Assembly (NCBI RefSeq): GCF_030372765.1
Contig: NZ_JAUCMW010000002.1
Coordinates: 556,018-620,017, forward strand
Reading direction: 5' to 3'
DNA from: Labilibaculum sp. K2S
GTDB taxonomy: Bacteria; Bacteroidota; Bacteroidia; Bacteroidales; Marinifilaceae
DNA length: 64,000 nucleotides
Position numbers and translations under genes: made by a program. The notes under the pieces are model-generated. The model worked only from the letters and a program-made list of their open reading frames with translations, was not told the origin of the DNA and searched no databases. Positions within the stretch are counted from its first letter, which is position 1, and each line of letters begins with the position of its first letter. Below, one piece after another: positions 63,149 to 64,000 of this stretch.

Positions 63149-63343
63149 ATGGAAGATATACAATCACCCTGCATTAGCATTTGCCGGCAAGACAGCAACG
63201 GCGTATGCTTTGGATGCAGAAGAACAACTGAAGAAATTGGAAACTGGGCGCTTTACACCAACCAAGAAAAAGAAGAAGTAATTAAAAAAGCTGCCGACCG
63301 GCGAAATGCTCCCGACACAGCTACAGGAACTTTTTTCAGATAA
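63149..63343 (+). CDS. DUF1289 domain-containing small protein
   Basis: A 64-residue protein of the DUF1289 family. The motif SPCISICRQDSNGVCFGCRR provides four cysteines (C8, C12, C20 and C23) that probably bind a zinc ion or iron-sulfur cluster, followed by the conserved TTEEIGNWALYTNQEKEEV. Function is unknown; in other bacteria it is a predicted Fe-S or zinc protein. It has its own terminator. Confidence 0.9.
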   Translation: MEDIQSPCISICRQDSNGVCFGCRRTTEEIGNWALYTNQEKEEVIKKAADRRNAPDTATGTFFR

Positions 63344-63400
63344 AAACATTACAGCCAAAATTGGAATAACAATTCAACAAACAAGAAGAATATCGGAAAT

Positions 63401-63431
63401 ATCCCGGGCAGAAGCCTGGGATTTTTTTTTT
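63401..63431 (+). terminator. Terminator after the DUF1289 gene
   Basis: ATCCCGGGC (63401-63409) pairs with GCCTGGGAT (63414-63422) with one G-T, followed by ten T. Confidence 0.85.
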
Positions 63432-63489
63432 CAAACACCCCATAAAAGCAATAAAAGACGCTGGATTTAACAAAATCTGATATTTTCAG

Positions 63490-63600
63490 AAAACCACGTG
63501 TGGTTTCGATGCAAACCACACGTGGTTTCATCCAAAAGCACGTGTGGTTTTGAGTAATACCACAGCAGGTTTTGACCAAAACCACAGCAGGTGTTTATAA
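63490..63600. repeat. Five 21-23 bp imperfect repeats with near-palindromic cores
   Basis: Units start near 63490, 63513, 63534, 63556 and 63578. Cores are ACCACGTGTGGT, ACCACACGTGGT, GCACGTGTGGT, ACCACAGCAGGT and ACCACAGCAGGT. The first two units are inverse complements over 16 bases (AAACCACGTGTGGTTT against AAACCACACGTGGTTT). The array is not in any credible gene. Confidence 0.8.
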
Positions 63601-63630
63601 AAACAAGTTTTGTCTGCAGCAAAAAGTTTA

Positions 63631-63657
63631 GAGGGCGTTCCATAAAGAATGCCCTCT
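63631..63657. terminator. Hairpin after the repeat array
   Basis: GAGGGCGTTC and GAATGCCCTC form a 10-bp stem (one G-T) around CATAAA; a CTCTCTTTA tail follows, so a terminator is possible but weak. Confidence 0.45.
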
Positions 63658-63806
63658 CTCTTTATATGATGGCAATAAAAAAACAAAACTGTCATCAACA
63701 AGGCTAAAGAATTGTTTTATCCCTAACCCAGATAATAAAGCTTTTTTCAGGCAATTATTCGCAGGCCCGCAAATTGGCAGGTTTGACAGCTTGAATCATC
63801 GTTTCG

Positions 63807-63972
63807 CTTTACTACCTTAGTAAAGTTTTTACAGATAACAGTTCGTGTTATCATCATAATATGTGTACATTACTGCCCGATATGGGTCGGTAAATACACT
63901 TTTCATTAAAATATAAACGAAATAAAGCCCATGGCTTTATTTGGGAGTTGAACAAAAACCGCCTTTGGCGGT
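63807..63972. repeat. Cluster of four perfect stem-loops
   Basis: Inverted repeats lie at 63807-63825 (CTTTACTA, loop CCT), 63834-63852 (GATAACA, loop GTTCG), 63920-63942 (AAATAAAGCC, loop CAT) and 63958-63972 (ACCGCC, loop TTT). All stems are exact. None is followed by a clear T-run. Confidence 0.7.
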
Positions 63973-64000
63973 AGCTTAAAAATAAGATTGTAACTTGATT

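Larger units (their letters stand above)
63344..64000. other. Gene-free right end
   Basis: No gene is visible in the last 657 bases. They contain a terminator, a short repeat array (63490-63600), a second terminator-like hairpin (63631-63657) and four further perfect stem-loops (63807-63972). Confidence 0.65.

Noticed and set aside
63490..63600. CRISPR array
   Set aside because: Units are directly adjacent without spacers and vary strongly in sequence.

Overview
The window comes from a low-GC (AT-rich, roughly one third GC by eye) member of the Bacteroidota, most likely a marine Marinilabiliales/Marinifilaceae-type bacterium. This placement is an inference from protein style: TonB receptor with a carboxypeptidase-like N-terminal domain, a type IX secretion tail, DUF3667, DUF4252, DUF4625 and HU/DUF4469 proteins, Bacteroidota-style TAnnTTTG promoter elements, and almost no Shine-Dalgarno sequences. 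It is ordinary chromosome with no insertion sequence, prophage, integrase, CRISPR array or replication origin that I can recognise.

Layout. 0.2-3.4 kb: a radical SAM protein, a small secreted protein and a dGTPase. 3.8-9.7 kb: a complete five-gene MacAB-TolC-type export operon (ATPase, two permeases, adaptor, outer-membrane channel). 10-13.5 kb: tsaB, a DUF3108 protein, efp and a SpoIIE-type phosphatase. 13.6-17.1 kb (minus): a DUF4625 lipoprotein, tyrS, a DUF3667 protein and a CvpA-like protein. 17.2-20.9 kb: a GH3-family protein, a propeller-like companion and two tandem deoxynucleoside kinases. 20.9-22.8 kb (minus): a beta-barrel protein and kbl. 23.2-23.65 kb: four identical tRNA-Asn genes at exact 121-bp spacing. 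23.7-27.9 kb: a PAP2 phosphatase, a POT-like transporter and a secreted endonuclease I with a type IX tail. 28.0-33.0 kb: a short 24-bp repeat array, an HU/DUF4469 protein, then a TonB-dependent receptor with a lipoprotein built of four repeated modules. 33.7-35.8 kb: typA/bipA and a ferredoxin. 36-39.4 kb: a PadR/PspC operon. 39.6-41.3 kb: an outer-membrane protein and a frameshifted 3-methyladenine glycosylase. 41.7-45.9 kb: rplM-rpsI-rpsB-tsf, then pyrH and frr. 45.9-50.2 kb: a BtpA-family protein, an OmpA lipoprotein, dxs and a small protein. 50.5-55.3 kb: a SulP transporter and two exported peptidases facing away from each other. 55.6-59.6 kb: an Rrf2 regulator and a two-component pair whose sensor carries a periplasmic binding-protein-like domain. 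59.7-63.3 kb: a PIF1-like helicase whose 3' end and terminator are tandemly triplicated, then a DUF1289 protein. The last 600 bp hold a second short repeat array and a cluster of hairpins.

Most genes are housekeeping. The parts that deserve a second look are the frameshift in the DNA glycosylase, the tandem triplication behind the helicase, the exact tRNA-Asn amplification, the two arrays of near-palindromic 21-24 bp repeats, the receptor/four-module-lipoprotein pair, and the hairpin cluster at the right end. I did not find a clear multi-gene system that I would call wholly new; the receptor/lipoprotein pair and the repeat arrays are the best candidates.
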